From Canna indica (Eukaryota; Streptophyta; Magnoliopsida; Zingiberales; Cannaceae), in NCBI GenBank assembly GCA_034359265.1, contig CP136892.1:13254501-13318500 (forward strand): DNA of 64,000 bases. Direction: 5' to 3'. Numbering within the stretch: position 1 is the first letter of the stretch; each line of letters opens with the position of its first letter. The translations under genes were made by a program, and so were the position numbers. Under the pieces are notes generated by a model, which saw only the letters and a program-made list of their open reading frames with translations, did no database searches and was not told the DNA's origin. This document shows, one piece after another, positions 32,071 to 43,244 of the stretch.

Positions 32071-34506
32071 TGTTATACCTTGAAAATTTTTGGACCTAGT
32101 TGTAAAAAAATTTCTTATAGGGGCCTTTTTGCAAAAATGCTAATCCTATTTAATTAAGCCCTAAACCCTCTCTAATCATTTTCCTCTCCCGATCCCTATA
32201 GCAGCGGCAGCCGACGGAGGAGCGTGAGGCGTCGGCAGTTGAAGACTCCGGTGAATCGGAGTTCGGAGGAGTTTGCCGGTAGGATTCCCGTCCTTCTCCC
32301 TTGTCTTTTCGTGTAGGGTAACTATTCATAGGATGAGATTCCGGGTTTCTTTGTCGTCGATCTGTGACTCCGCGATGTATCGGAGATTTTTGCATCTTGT
32401 GTTTTCTTCGTGTTTTCTCGTCGTCGGATCTTGCGACGACAATCTTGATCGTCGACATTGTGGCCGTAGGGAGGGGCTCCGATCGACGCTGTCCGGAGCG
32501 TCGAGGCGAGATCACCCCTGTCGGTGGGCTGGCAGCGATCTGTAGTTGCCAATCGCAGTCGTTGTTAGGCACGGCTGTTGGCAGGCGGAAGCCATCGGGG
32601 GTGAGACGCGGCTTGCCTAGGCTGGCGGCAGTGCCGTTGATCGTAGCGTTGGCAGGCAGGGCATCGATCGCAGTGCGCGGCAGTGGCGAGCTGCAGTCGG
32701 CGCTGGTGAACCCTGGGTTGGGGGACGCCGCTCCTGGCGCAGTCTTCCCGTCGTTGGTCGGAGATGGCGGATGGAGGTGGCTGGTCGGAGGATCACTATC
32801 GCCGACCGGCGTTGGCGTCGTCTCCAGTGGGTCGCAGTGGCAGCGCGCGAAGCGTAGCATCGCGCGGGGCGGGGGCGCGATCGTCCCCAATCGGGATCGC
32901 TGCACCTTGTGTTCGTCGTCGCCGGTTCGCAGAGTGGCGGCGACGTCGAGTGCGCCGGCATTGGGCCTCTCCGGCGAACCAATCGGCTGAGGTAGTCGGA
33001 GGTGGTGGCGGATGCGAAGCGTCGGATGTTTTGGGCGAAGAGGTGAAGGGATGGTATTAGTAATGTGTTATTTTTTTGAGTTGTAGCAGTGTTATGCATA
33101 TGATATATAACGGGTGTTATATTTAGATAGCAGTGTGATATATCTTATATCAATTGGGTTTTTATTTTAAGTATATAACACTGTTATAAGTTGGCATGTG
33201 GTGTTGTAGCAGTATTGAGGAGTTATAGCACTGTTACAAGAGTCTGTAACAGCGATATATTGAGTAGTCATTTAGGTTATTTCTTTATTATTTAAATATT
33301 ATTTTGGAGGCTTTATAGTAGGTCATAATAATCATATTATATATGAATTTGGACTTACTCGACGCCCCGAATCCATTGGTGGAGTCAATTTTGTCGTTTG
33401 GCTTTCGGATGTTGAAATCAGTATGCGTTATTGCCTCGTTTTGCCTCATTTTGCGTGTCGGGCCGAAAAGTATGATTTTATCGGTTTTCATGGTTTCTAC
33501 CCGAGTTATTCTTTTGTGGTAGTGGTTGTCCAGGTGAATCTCATCCTAGATAGGTTGTTACCCTATGTTGAAATATTATCTTGTTGTTCTATTCCATTGA
33601 AAGTTGATATCTACTGCTGTTGAAACTCCTTATGCATAAGTTGTTGATACATGTTGCCAGCATGATATTTTTATATGCATATTATTTGAGAATGCTAGTG
33701 TAGATGTTGCATGTTTTATGCTGTTGATTATATATTTAATTCATACATGACTACTAGCATTTTATTAGTTGAGTTGTAGTAGTGTAGTTGTTGACATGAT
33801 GCATAGTTGACCTACTGTTGGGCGATAGCCCTGGACAATGTTGATATATTACCCAAGGTGTAGGACAAGTGACACCGGTGATCACCTATTTATCACACGG
33901 GTTGTGTGTACGGCGTCGAGGTGTTAGACGTAGGCGGACTACCATTTTTGGATAGTCGCATCTCTAGCTGGAGCGGGCTTGAGGTGCCACTCTCGGGGTG
34001 CGAGAGTGCGGGGGAAACCCAATGTCCACTACGCTCTTGATTGAGTTTATGACACATACTCATATAGATGATAGTTGACATAGTCGATTGGTATAGGTGC
34101 ATCGAGTAGATGGTTGAATCATATCTTCCGTTGTACACATGGCATCATAGCATCTTGTTGAAATCCTACTCAGCCTTCTGCTGATGTTTGTTGTTTTTGC
34201 CTCAGATTCTCAGGTATGACGGCATTATCTTATGGGGTAGCTAGAGTTTTGGAGGAGGATGAGACGTCTTCCGCACAGCCTTTAGTTTTCTAATTTACTA
34301 GTTGAACTATGCACTTTTAGCTAGACTCTAGAATTCATTGTTCACTTATGGACTGTTGAACTTTTATTATTATCTGGTTGGACATTTGATTGGAATCTGG
34401 TTGTAAATTTAAATTCAGTCCATTTTGATGTTGTTGTTCTGTTGCTAGTTGCACTTCTCCTAGGAGAGGTCCCTTATATAGGGATAAACCTAGGCGGGGC
34501 GTAACA
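32071..34506 (+). repeat. 5' LTR of a Tekay/Del-like Gypsy element
   Basis: The 2436-bp LTR starts TGTTATACC and ends GGGGCGTAACA, directly before a primer-binding site. It interrupts the 5' region of Tat-1. The GC-rich part 32200-33050 gives long open frames on both strands (e.g. 32150-32905 minus, 32364-32990 plus), which are composition shadows. A perfect 8-bp hairpin, CACTCTCG/CGAGAGTG, lies at 33988-34008. No matching 3' LTR is in the window. Confidence 0.88.
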
Positions 34507-34509
34507 ACT

Positions 34510-34521
34510 TGGTATCAAAGC
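34510..34521 (+). other. primer-binding site of the Tekay-like element
   Basis: TGGTATCAAAGC, four bases after the LTR, is one base from the initiator-tRNA-Met site (TGGTATCAGAGC) used by most plant Gypsy chromoviruses. Confidence 0.85.
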
Positions 34522-34625
34522 TTAGGATCGTCCTCCTCCATAGGATTGTTGGGTGTTTAGGTCTAAGGATGAGATTTCACCTTACTGTAAGATAATAAGT
34601 TGATTTTTTAATTGTTGGTTGATGG

Positions 34626-35994
34626 TTGAATGAGAAACCTGAGTCGTACTTTTCTTTTAGGAAATATGGAAGCTTAGGTAGCACGGGTGTCAGGAGTGCC
34701 TTCAGAGGTGGACGTCGAGGTCGAGGTCGAGATCGAGGCGGTAGGCAGGCTGCACAGACTCAGAGGGTTAGTCCAGTTCCGGCCAGAGTCGAGCCAGACT
34801 TGGCAGATGATGTCCCTTTGGCTCAGTTTCAGCGTCGGGCACGCTCGAGCCGTAGGCCCAACCAGAGTAGCACTCGGGGTGGCCGAGCGAGAGGACAGAC
34901 CGAGCGGATGGAGCTTCAGCAGGAGTCTGATTCTGAGTTCGATTCTGACTCAGCTTATAGTGTGGATACACCTTTTGAGATATCTGCTGGAGAGCCTTCA
35001 GAGGATTCACCGGTGCAGCCACAGCCAGTAGCTCGGTATAACCCAGTACAGTCTGAGTCTCTCGAGAGGCGGAAGATGAACCGTCTGAATCAGTTTCTAC
35101 GCCTAGGGAGAGACAAATTCTACAGCTTCTCTGGGACCACCGACCCTGCAGTGGCTCAGTCGTGGGTCCGCGAGGTGGAGCGGGCCTTTGGTGTATTGGG
35201 CTGTCCCAAGGAGGATCAGGTCGGTTTGGCGACTTACTGCTTTACTGGGGAGGCTTTAGTTTGGTGGGAGATGCAGCAGAGGCTGATGAGAGGGAAGACT
35301 TTCACTTGGAAGAGATTCTTGAAGATATTCTTCAAGAAGTATTATCCAGCTACCTTTGCGAGGCAGAAGTTGCAGGAGTTCGTTCAGTTACGTCAGGGGA
35401 CGATGCGAGTGGTAGAGTATGCCAGCAAGTTTGATGCGCTCGTGATGTTCGTCCCAGATTTGGTTTCCACCAGTAGCAGACGGGCAGAGTTCTTTTTCAA
35501 CGGACTAAACAACTCCATTAAGGGGTTGATGGCTAGTGAGGAGCTGGATAGCTATGACAGAGTCCTGAGGCGGGCGCTTCGGGCGGAGGCGACTCACGCC
35601 GAGATGTTCCCGGATCGTCAGCAGGTTGAGGCTAGCCAGTCATCTCAGGCTCAGAGTCAGGGTGGCGGAGGACAGAGATAGTCGGGACAGTCTCATTCCA
35701 GGCAGCAGAGATGGTGGCAGAGGATTTGGGCAGTCGCGGGCCAAGAAGGCCAGATCCGCACCAGCTCAGTCACGGGCATCTTCGCGACCTACTCATCAGT
35801 CGAGACGAGGTCAGTTCCACTGCTTTAAGTGTGGGGATGATTCCCACTCTGTTAGGGACTGCACGCAGTCGCAGAGTCTTTATTTTAGCTGTAAGCAACC
35901 AGGCCATATCAGTAGAGAGTGTCCGATCATGCAGCAGGCCGGAGGCCAGAGCTCTCAGCAGCAGCGACAGAGGGGCCCGCAGGAGAGCACCTAG
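34626..35994 (+). pseudogene. Tekay-like gag
   Basis: The 351-residue frame 34626-35681 has an arginine/glycine-rich start, an acidic middle, and the retrotransposon gag core (AQSWVREVERAFGVLGCPKE, FTGEALVWWEMQQRLMRG, FKKYYPATFARQKLQEF). A stop/frameshift at 35681 cuts it. The zinc-knuckle part continues in another frame to 35994, with CFKCGDDSHSVRDC intact. A second box, SCKQPGHISREC, has lost its first cysteine. Confidence 0.85.
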
Positions 35995-36006
35995 CAGTCT
36001 GCCAGA

Positions 36007-37371
36007 GTGTTCGCACTGACTCAGCAGCAGGCCCAGGAGGCTTCTGGTATAGTTGTTAGAGGTATAATCCAGATTTTTAATATTCCTGCATCATTACTGT
36101 TTGATATTGGTTCTACCCATTCTTTCATTGCTCCTCATATGATTGAAAAGTTAAATATGGAGCCTACACCTAGTGCGACGAGCCTGGCCGTGCATACACC
36201 ATCTAGGGATGTGCTAGTGTCGGAGTTGCAGTTGAGTGGGTGTAGACTCGGCTTTGGTGGCCATGTTTGTTTAGCTGATCTGTTGGTGTTAGACTTCTCT
36301 GAGTTTGATATTATTCTGGGTATGGATTGGCTTTCTGCCAACCATGCTAAAGTTGACTGTCATGGGAAGACTGTAACAATATCACCTCCAGGATTGCCTT
36401 CATTTGAGTTCTTGGGAGTGAAAGAATCCATAACTCCTCTCATCTCAGCACTACAGGCCCGACGATTGCTAGCTCAAGGGTGCCTTGGCTTTATTGCATC
36501 ATTGGTGGGCACTTCCGAAAGCAGTCGGAGTCGGCTTGAGGATCTACCTGTGGTCTGTGATTTTCCGGATGTATTCCCGGATGAGTTACCAGGATTACCC
36601 CCGGTGCGTCAGACTGACTTCACCATTGACTTGCATCCTGGTACCGCTCCTATCTCGAAGGCACCGTACAGAATGGCGCCTAAAGAGTTGGAGGAGCTGA
36701 AAGAGCAGCTGCAGGAGCTGTTGGATAAAGGGTTCATCCGACCCAGTGTCTCACCCTGGGGAGCTCCAGTGTTGTTTGTAAAGAAGAAGGATGGCTCTAT
36801 GAGGCTTTGCATTGATTATAGGCAGCTGAACTCGGTGACTATAAAGAACAGATACCCTCTTCCCAGGATCGATGATCTGTTTGATCAGTTGCAGGGGACG
36901 AGTGTGTACTCCAAGATTGATTTGAGATTAGGCTATCATCAGCTCAGAGTTAGAGATGAGGATGTTCAGAAGACTGCATTCAGGACTCGCTATGGGCACT
37001 ATGAGTTCTTGGTTATGCCGTTTGGGTTAACCAATGCACCAGCAGCATTTATGGACTTGATGAACCGCATTTTCATGGGCTTTCTTGATCGGTTCGTCGT
37101 GGTGTTCATTGATGATATTTTGGTGTACTCTCGCAGTGAGGAAGAGCATGAAGAGCATTTGAGGATGGTGCTTGGTGTGCTGAGGAAAGAGCAGTTGTAT
37201 GCCAAATTCAGCAAGTGTGCTTTTTGGTTGAAGGAAGTTAGCTTCCTTGGTCATGTGATTTCTGGAGCCGGCATTGTAGTGGATTCCCAAAAGGTTAATG
37301 CAGTGTCCAAGTGGCAAAGGCCTAGGACAGTCCATGAGATTCGGAGTTTCTTGGGACTAGCAGGCTACTAG
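36007..37371 (+). pseudogene. Tekay-like protease and reverse transcriptase
   Basis: The 454-residue frame begins with the protease ([17 protein letters not shown], where the usual DSG or DTG reads DIG). It continues into reverse transcriptase: [63 protein letters not shown] and the catalytic FIDDILVYS. It ends LAGY at 37371. Two bases have been lost from the expected [10 protein letters not shown] continuation, which shifts the frame. Confidence 0.88.
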
Positions 37372-37895
37372 GCGATTTGTTGAAGGTTTCTCAAAGACCG
37401 CTTCACCCTTGTCTAGATTGATAAAGAAAGGGGTGAAATTTATTTGGGATGACCGGTGCGAGGCGAGCTTCCATGAGCTCAAGAGGCGGCTCACTAGTGC
37501 ACCTGTTTTGGTAGTTCCATCTGGATGTGACGGGTTTGTGTTGTTTACAGACGCCTCCATTCAGGGACTTGGAGCTGTGTTGGTGCAGCATGAGAGAGTG
37601 GTTGCTTATGCTTCTCGTCAGTTGAAGGAGCATAAGAAGAACTACCCAGTGCATGACTTGGAGCTAGCAGCGATCATATTTGCACTGAAGATTTGGCGGC
37701 ATTACCTGTATGGAGCGACCTTTGAGATCTTCATAGATCATAAGAGCCTGAAGTATCTATTCACTTAGAAGGAGCTGAACATGAGGCAGCGCAGATGGAT
37801 AGATTTCCTGAAGGATTATGATTGCTCCATTAACTATCATCCTGGTAAGGCTAATGTTGTTGCAGATGCCTTAAGCAGAAAATCAGTTGGGATGT
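37372..37895 (+). pseudogene. Tekay-like RNase H
   Basis: [54 protein letters not shown] and [11 protein letters not shown] are the RNase H blocks linked to Gypsy RT. A TAG at 37766-37768 interrupts the frame, which then resumes with [29 protein letters not shown]. Confidence 0.85.
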
Positions 37896-38290
37896 TGGCT
37901 CACCTAAGAGTTGCAGCGTCCGAACTAATTAGGCAGTTTTCAGAGCTGAGTTTGGATGTGCTTCGTCCTACTGAGAGAGGAGTTCTAGCCCAGCTCATTG
38001 CTCATTCGCCGATTGTTCAGCGGATTCAGGAGAGCCAGATCGAGGATCGTCACCTTCAGGCTATGATTGAGGAGATAGAGCAAGGGCGAAAGCCCGACTT
38101 CTCCAGAGATTCAGATGGTATCATCAGATTTAGAGGCAGGTTATGTGTGCCTGAGGGGCACCCGGTAAAGGAAGAATTGTTGGCCGAAGCTCATAGATCC
38201 CGATTTGCAGTACATCCTGGGAGTTCTCGGATGTATCAGGACCTAAAACGGTCATATTGGTGGCGAGGGATGAAAAAGAACGTGGCAGAG
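37896..38290 (+). pseudogene. Tekay-like integrase N-terminus
   Basis: The frame 37781-38314 runs on into the zinc-binding start of integrase: [45 protein letters not shown]. After FVK the sequence leaves integrase, so the second half of the HHCC finger and the catalytic core are absent. Confidence 0.85.
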
Positions 38291-38613
38291 TTTGTTAAGT
38301 TGTCCTATATTTAGAATGTTGTAATTTAATTATTAATTGCAGTAATTATCTAGAGTATATTAAAAATGGATGTGTGGTTGTAGTATTTATCACGTACCAA
38401 GTGTAGATAAATATTAGAGACATATGTTGACATGATGAGCATGAATTTATGATATAACCCCTTACTAGTAGATGACGGAAAAATATTGGAAATTAAATAC
38501 TCAATTTCTAACATAGACATTATGAGTATAGAGAAAACTGTAGCCATGATTGCTACACCTTTGCACTCAAAAGGAAGGGTAAATTTAGAAGTCTGAATGA
38601 TAAATTTTCCTTT
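38291..38613. repeat. direct repeat A, about 320 bp
   Basis: This is nearly identical to 39383-39697. Both start TTTGTTAAGTTGTCCTATA and end after TGCACTCAAAAGGAAGGGTAA. The start overlaps the last integrase codons of the Tekay-like element. Confidence 0.88.
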
Positions 38614-40094
38614 CCTTCCGATTAGAGGTGAGTAGTTGAACCGAACCTTAGGGTAGGGTAAGGCCCCTTGGCCGAACCCTTGTTGTGGATGAAATGATGT
38701 TTTCTTGGTGAAATAATTGATGAATCTTGTGGCTTTGATGTCTTGTATCTCTCTCTTGATGATGACATGTTCTCTTAATATTTTGTGACATTTTCTTTGG
38801 GTTTTGGGGCCCGCCGAATAGAGAGAAAATATGATAGATCATGTCAATTTTTTCTCTAAAATCTTAGAGTGATTAAAACTTGTAGATTTACATGTTTTAG
38901 GCGCATGAACACCTAAGGAATCTAGGAGAACTTAGCACATGCGAAAACGCCACATGATAATTTCCTTAAAGTAGGGTTCGGCCGGGTGGGGGGGGGAAGA
39001 GTAGTGAATTAGAAAATATATTTCCTAAATAAATTTCATGTAGAGTAAACTTGTTGTTCAATTGAAGGAGAACCATGGTAGGTTGAGTATGTAGGCTAGC
39101 CGAATACCCTAGAAGGGGTAATTGGGTTAGGGTCGGCCGAGCAAGGGTATGGGTGAATTGATTACGGTAATTATATTATTCTATTATTGCTACCATGATG
39201 TAGGAGATGTAGATTGAGAAGCATTAGTGTACATGATTTTATTTTGCTTGTGGATTAATTCCATGTTTAAGAACATGTTTATTTGGATACCTACATCTTT
39301 ATGTTAATTGTTGGAATTTAATTTAGCATGCTGAAATTGAATATTTAAATGCTGGAATTTATTTGATAATTGTTGTAATTAATTTGTTAAGTTGTCCTAT
39401 ATTTAGAATGTTGTAATTTAATTATTAATTACAGTAATTATCTAGAGTATGCTAAAAATGGATGTATGGTTGTAATATTTATCATGTACCAAGTGAAGAT
39501 AAATATTAGAGACATGTTGACATGATGAACATGCATTTATGATATAACCCCTTACTAGTAGATGACGAAAAAACATTGGAAATTAAATACTTAATTTCTA
39601 ACATAGAGACATTATGAGTAGAGAGAAAACTGTAGTCATGATTGCTACACCTTTGCACTCAAAAGGAAGGGTAACATTTAGAAGTCTAAATGACAAAACC
39701 CGGGATGGGGCAGGGTACAGGCGCATGCCCGGGTAGAATTTAATGAATAGAGAAACCTCGTGTGCACTGTGTACTATATTTGTGATGGTCGGGCTATGAA
39801 GCGTCTTTAGCCGGCATGACTATTGCCCGACTCAGCAAATGATTAAGGGGTCTTGAGATTGCACCAGTGAGCCACATTGGTGTTAGACTCGAGTGGTGGA
39901 GGATCTTGAGATTGCGTCAGTGGGCTACGCTGGCGTTAGACCCGAGTTTGGGTTGGATGGGCCATTCCCAACCCGGTGGGGTACCGGAAACTAGTTAGTC
40001 ATCCTAGCAAAAGGACCCGAAAATTTGAATCGCTTGATGCGGAATGAACTGAAATGTGCACATCGTGATCACATGAAATTACATTACTTGTGTT
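38614..40094. mobile_element. LTR-like DNA of an unidentified Gypsy element
   Basis: There is no coding frame. GTTCGGCCGGGTGG, TCGGCCGAGCAAGG and GGCAGGGTACAGGCGC words, and paired hairpins at 39800-39950 (GTCGGGC/GCCCGAC; CACCA/TGGTG), resemble the transcribed part of Tekay-type LTRs. Repeat B lies inside. Neither true end is visible. It stops near 40094, where Tat-type gag begins. Confidence 0.5.
39383..39697. repeat. direct repeat B, about 315 bp
   Basis: Second copy of 38291-38613, about 1090 bp further on, with scattered substitutions and small indels. Confidence 0.88.
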
Positions 40095-41469
40095 GGCCGT
40101 TATGGCCGAGTAGTCTTTATGTTATGTGGGCCGGTTATGGCCAAGTAGTCTTGACTGCCCTCCTTAACTAGGTCTTCCAATTGGGCACCAAGTGTTGTAA
40201 ACTCCTCGGTGATGTGTCCATAGGTATAATGGAACACACATTTCAGCATTCGGCGGTAGCTTTTGTTTTCCTGCGTTAGCAAGGTATCTAATGAGCTTCA
40301 AGTGGTAGATGTCACAAAGGATGGCTTCCTTCCTAGTGTTTAGAGGAGTATACTTTTCAAGACGGGCACTCAAACGAGGTGGTGACCTCGGCCTTCAGCC
40401 ATTGTTCTGTTCGTGGTGACTGCGACCTTCACCTTTTTCGTCTCCCTTTCTAAACTTCTTGTCTTCGATGATGGTCTTGAGATTTTGCCTGTCGGTCTTT
40501 TTAGCTTCTCAAAGTTCTTCCATTTTTATGAAGCTAACGACCTTCTCTTGAAACTTGGCCATGTCTTTAGGCTCTGTAAGGGCGATCTGGTCGGCGAAGA
40601 GTCCGAGCTTTAGCCCGAGATTTATGAAGAAGAGCACGATCTGAGGGTCAAGGTTTGGAATTTCGATTGCTACGATCTGAAACCTATTCAGGTATTCTCT
40701 TAGGGGCTCGTGCTACCCCTACCTAATATAGTGGAGGGCCACCTCCGTTTTATGATATACCCAAGATGTGGTGAATCAGCTAAGGGAGACACGGGAGAGA
40801 TCGTCGAAAGAATGGATAGACCCCAGTGAGAGGGAAGCAAACCACAATAGGGTGGTTCTTCCCAAGAAATTCGGGAAGGCTCAGCACAGTGTGGAATCGG
40901 TTGCTCCGTGATAGAGCATCATCGTCCAAAATGGCCTTAGGTCTAGCGTGGGGTCTCATGTATCGTTATTGGGTGTCCGGGTGGTAGGTAACTCGCTCCT
41001 CGGTGGGAGCCAGATTGTCATGAGGGAGAGGAGTCCCAGCGCTGTGTTCGGTGAAGGGTCCCGCGTCGAGAGGGAGAGGAGTCCTGGTTCTTCAGGTTTT
41101 AGGGTCCTCGCCTTTCTTCGAATAGGGGGTTCTAGAGACTTTATCACGGGGAACATGATCGGGTCTTCTCTTTCCCGAGCAATTGCTTTCTCCAGGCTTT
41201 GAGCAACAGCGCTCGTGGTCAGCTGGGGGTTGTCCCTGAGACCGCGTTAGCATCTCGATTAGGGATGTTAGCCATTGGTTTTTAGCCTCCAAATCATCTA
41301 TTTGGCGTTGGGGGTCTTCAGGGAAAAGATTGGCCAGTACCGCAGTGTCGCTCATCGTCGTTTCAGCATCACCAAATTGCGGTCGATCGTCGCCGGCAGG
41401 TCGCTTGGCTCCGGGTTCTTGCCATTGTGGTCGAGGTAAGCTTTACTCTATCCTATGGTGGGTGACAAC
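40095..41469 (-). pseudogene. Tat-type Gypsy gag fragment (Tat-2)
   Basis: On the minus strand, 41430 to 40660 aligns with Tat-1 gag. Further down, 40373-40100 shows YTPLNTRKEAILCDIYHLKLIRYL and CVFHYTYGHITEEFTTLGAQLEDLVKEG, the zinc-finger-like end of Tat gag. At 41451-41470 a degenerate primer-binding site is seen next to the LTR. All pol domains are missing; the copy is cut at about 40095. Confidence 0.72.
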
Positions 41470-41926
41470 TGTTCCTATCTTAGAGTTGGAGCCTTTTGGT
41501 CCGGTTCGACGCCGCCGAAAGAGAGGGGACCTACAAAAGACACTTCGACGCTCAAGTCAGCAGAACTCTAAGATGGAGGTAATGGAAAAATGGAATTAGG
41601 ATTACCTATGGCGCGTCGTGTCTATACTTATTGTAGGTGGAGGTGATGGTGCTGCCCGACAATCTCGCGAGGATGTTGCCCAGAATGGGTCAAGGCCGAT
41701 CCCGTAGAAGGTGTTCCTGTAGTGGCGTATCCCTCAAGATAATGAAGGATGTGAATGTCCATGTATGACCGGGAAGGACGTGATGGCGTTTGGTCTTGCT
41801 CGAGTCTTGTTTCAAGGATGTGGTCTGATAGAGCCCCCGGGAAGAGCCGTTTGGTTTGGCTCGGGGCAAATTGTGGGGCATTATTGGGTCTGATTCGATC
41901 GGGCCCAATAGTTCTAGTCCAGTCCA
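41470..41926 (-). repeat. LTR of Tat-2
   Basis: On the minus strand this starts TGGACTGGACTAG and ends GGAACA just before the primer-binding site. It is clearly homologous to the Tat-3 LTR at 51974-52389, for example in the GGACATTCAC(A/G)TCCT segment. Confidence 0.75.
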
Positions 41927-41928
41927 CC

Positions 41929-42373
41929 TAGGGATGGCAATATTACCCGTTTAGATGGGTACCCGTGGATATTTACCTGTTTATAACGGGTATGGGGAGT
42001 AGTTTTCTACCCGCGAGTATTTCACGGATAATTTTTTTTACCCGTTTATTATATGGGGTGGTCGGGTATGGGTACCTGTTACCCGTGAGAATTGGTAAAT
42101 TACAATATTACCCTTGGTACATATACTAAAAAAAACTCCAACCCAATTCAATACCCATATACTTTATGTTTTGAAACATTATGATGATGTTGTTATCAAA
42201 ATATTGTATGTTTATTAAAATGAAGTTGTTATACTTGAAGAGTGAAGTGTTATTAAAATATTGTAATTTACATTTTTTTTAAAGTGTCATGGGTACCCGC
42301 CAATACCCGTGGGTATTCGTCCCGCCGCGGATAATTAAATGGGTACCCATTTTTTATACCCGCGGGGAATAAT
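41929..42373. mobile_element. hAT-type MITE fragment (TAGGGATGGCAA end)
   Basis: It starts TAGGGATGGCAATATTACCCG and contains several GGGTACCCGTGG/ACCCGCGGG inverted words. The expected closing TTGCCATCCCTA is missing, so the right end is truncated at about 42373. Confidence 0.65.
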
Positions 42374-42378
42374 TAAAC

Positions 42379-42899
42379 ACTCATACACTAGCCCAACATC
42401 GGAAGCTCAGCATAGACAAAGAACTCCACAGGCGCACAGAAGTCGGCACAGTACTATATATCGCCATGAAGTCATCGGGCTCCGACCAAGCTCGGAGGTT
42501 GTAGACTGAACTAGCATTTTGAGCCCGGCCGGATCAAGGCTCGAAAGCGCCCATACTCGTGGACCATACTCAAGCCAAGCCAACTACAACTTAGCCCGGT
42601 GGCTCTACCCGACCATATAAGGACACCCACATCCTTCATTTATTATTAGGGACAAATATCGATCCATTTCAAGCAAACATTCGCGAGATTCAGGGAGACA
42701 TCATCGCCCCAAGATATCTCTATCTTGGACTATAAATAGACACGACACACATCAACTATACTCTCGATTCCAATTTCATACCCACTATCTCAAATTCTTT
42801 CTCACTTGAGCGTCGGAGTGTCTTTGCAGGTCTCCCGTCGGAGCAGAGTCGTAGCAAGAGACTCGCAAACCCACATCACTCCGACTTCATACAAGAACA
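42379..42899 (+). repeat. Tat-type LTR, solo or truncated
   Basis: It ends ACAAGAACA at 42899 and shares the CGTCGGAGTGTCTTT block and TATAAGGACA(C)CCAC word with the Tat-3 LTR. No primer-binding site follows. The 5 bases TAAAC occur just before 42379 and just after 42899, which could be a target duplication, but the left end does not start with TG. Confidence 0.55.
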
Positions 42900-43059
42900 T
42901 AAACATATATTATTTAAGAAACATCAACCTATTGTTCTTTTTATTTCGAATAAGTGTTTGGAAAAGATTAATTGTCTTCGTGAAACAATGATAGAAGAGT
43001 TTGAAAAATCTAACAATCAATCATTTAGATATATTTTGTGTTCTTATCCATCACGGTAC
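42900..43059. other. possible non-element spacer left of LINE-2
   Basis: 160 bp of AT-rich DNA that matches no element seen here. If LINE-2 is removed it joins 48885 onward, the distal upstream region of BAHD copy 2. A short frame (42958-43158) has no recognisable product. Confidence 0.4.
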
Positions 43060-43244
43060 TTTTTTTTTACCAAACAAGAAAATATATTAATTATAAAATT
43101 GGAATACCAGCAGCAGTACAATCAAAAGAATCGAATCAAGTTCAGGAGGGTGCACTGAAGTCCAAATGTTGGACTCACTCCGAACTCGAGCTCGATTTGT
43201 TGCCCAATGGGCAGCTTTATTACAGGATCTAGGCATAAACATAA

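Larger units (their letters stand above)
32071..38290 (+). mobile_element. Tekay/Del-like Gypsy element, truncated in integrase
   Basis: Order: 5' LTR, primer-binding site, gag, protease, reverse transcriptase, RNase H, integrase N-terminus. It breaks off at 38290 inside integrase and joins unrelated LTR-like DNA at the word TTTGTTAAG. The integrase core, any chromodomain and the 3' LTR are missing from the window. Confidence 0.88.

Noticed and set aside
32150..32990. Overlapping long frames on both strands (251 and 208 residues)
   Set aside because: They lie in the GC-rich part of a Gypsy LTR, overlap each other on opposite strands, show no domain, and follow low stop-codon density in GC-rich DNA.
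42958..43158. Short frame with a CLRETMIEEFEKSNNQSF segment as a host gene exon
   Set aside because: It runs into the T-tract at the LINE-2 end, and no protein family is recognisable from the roughly 35 residues outside the element.
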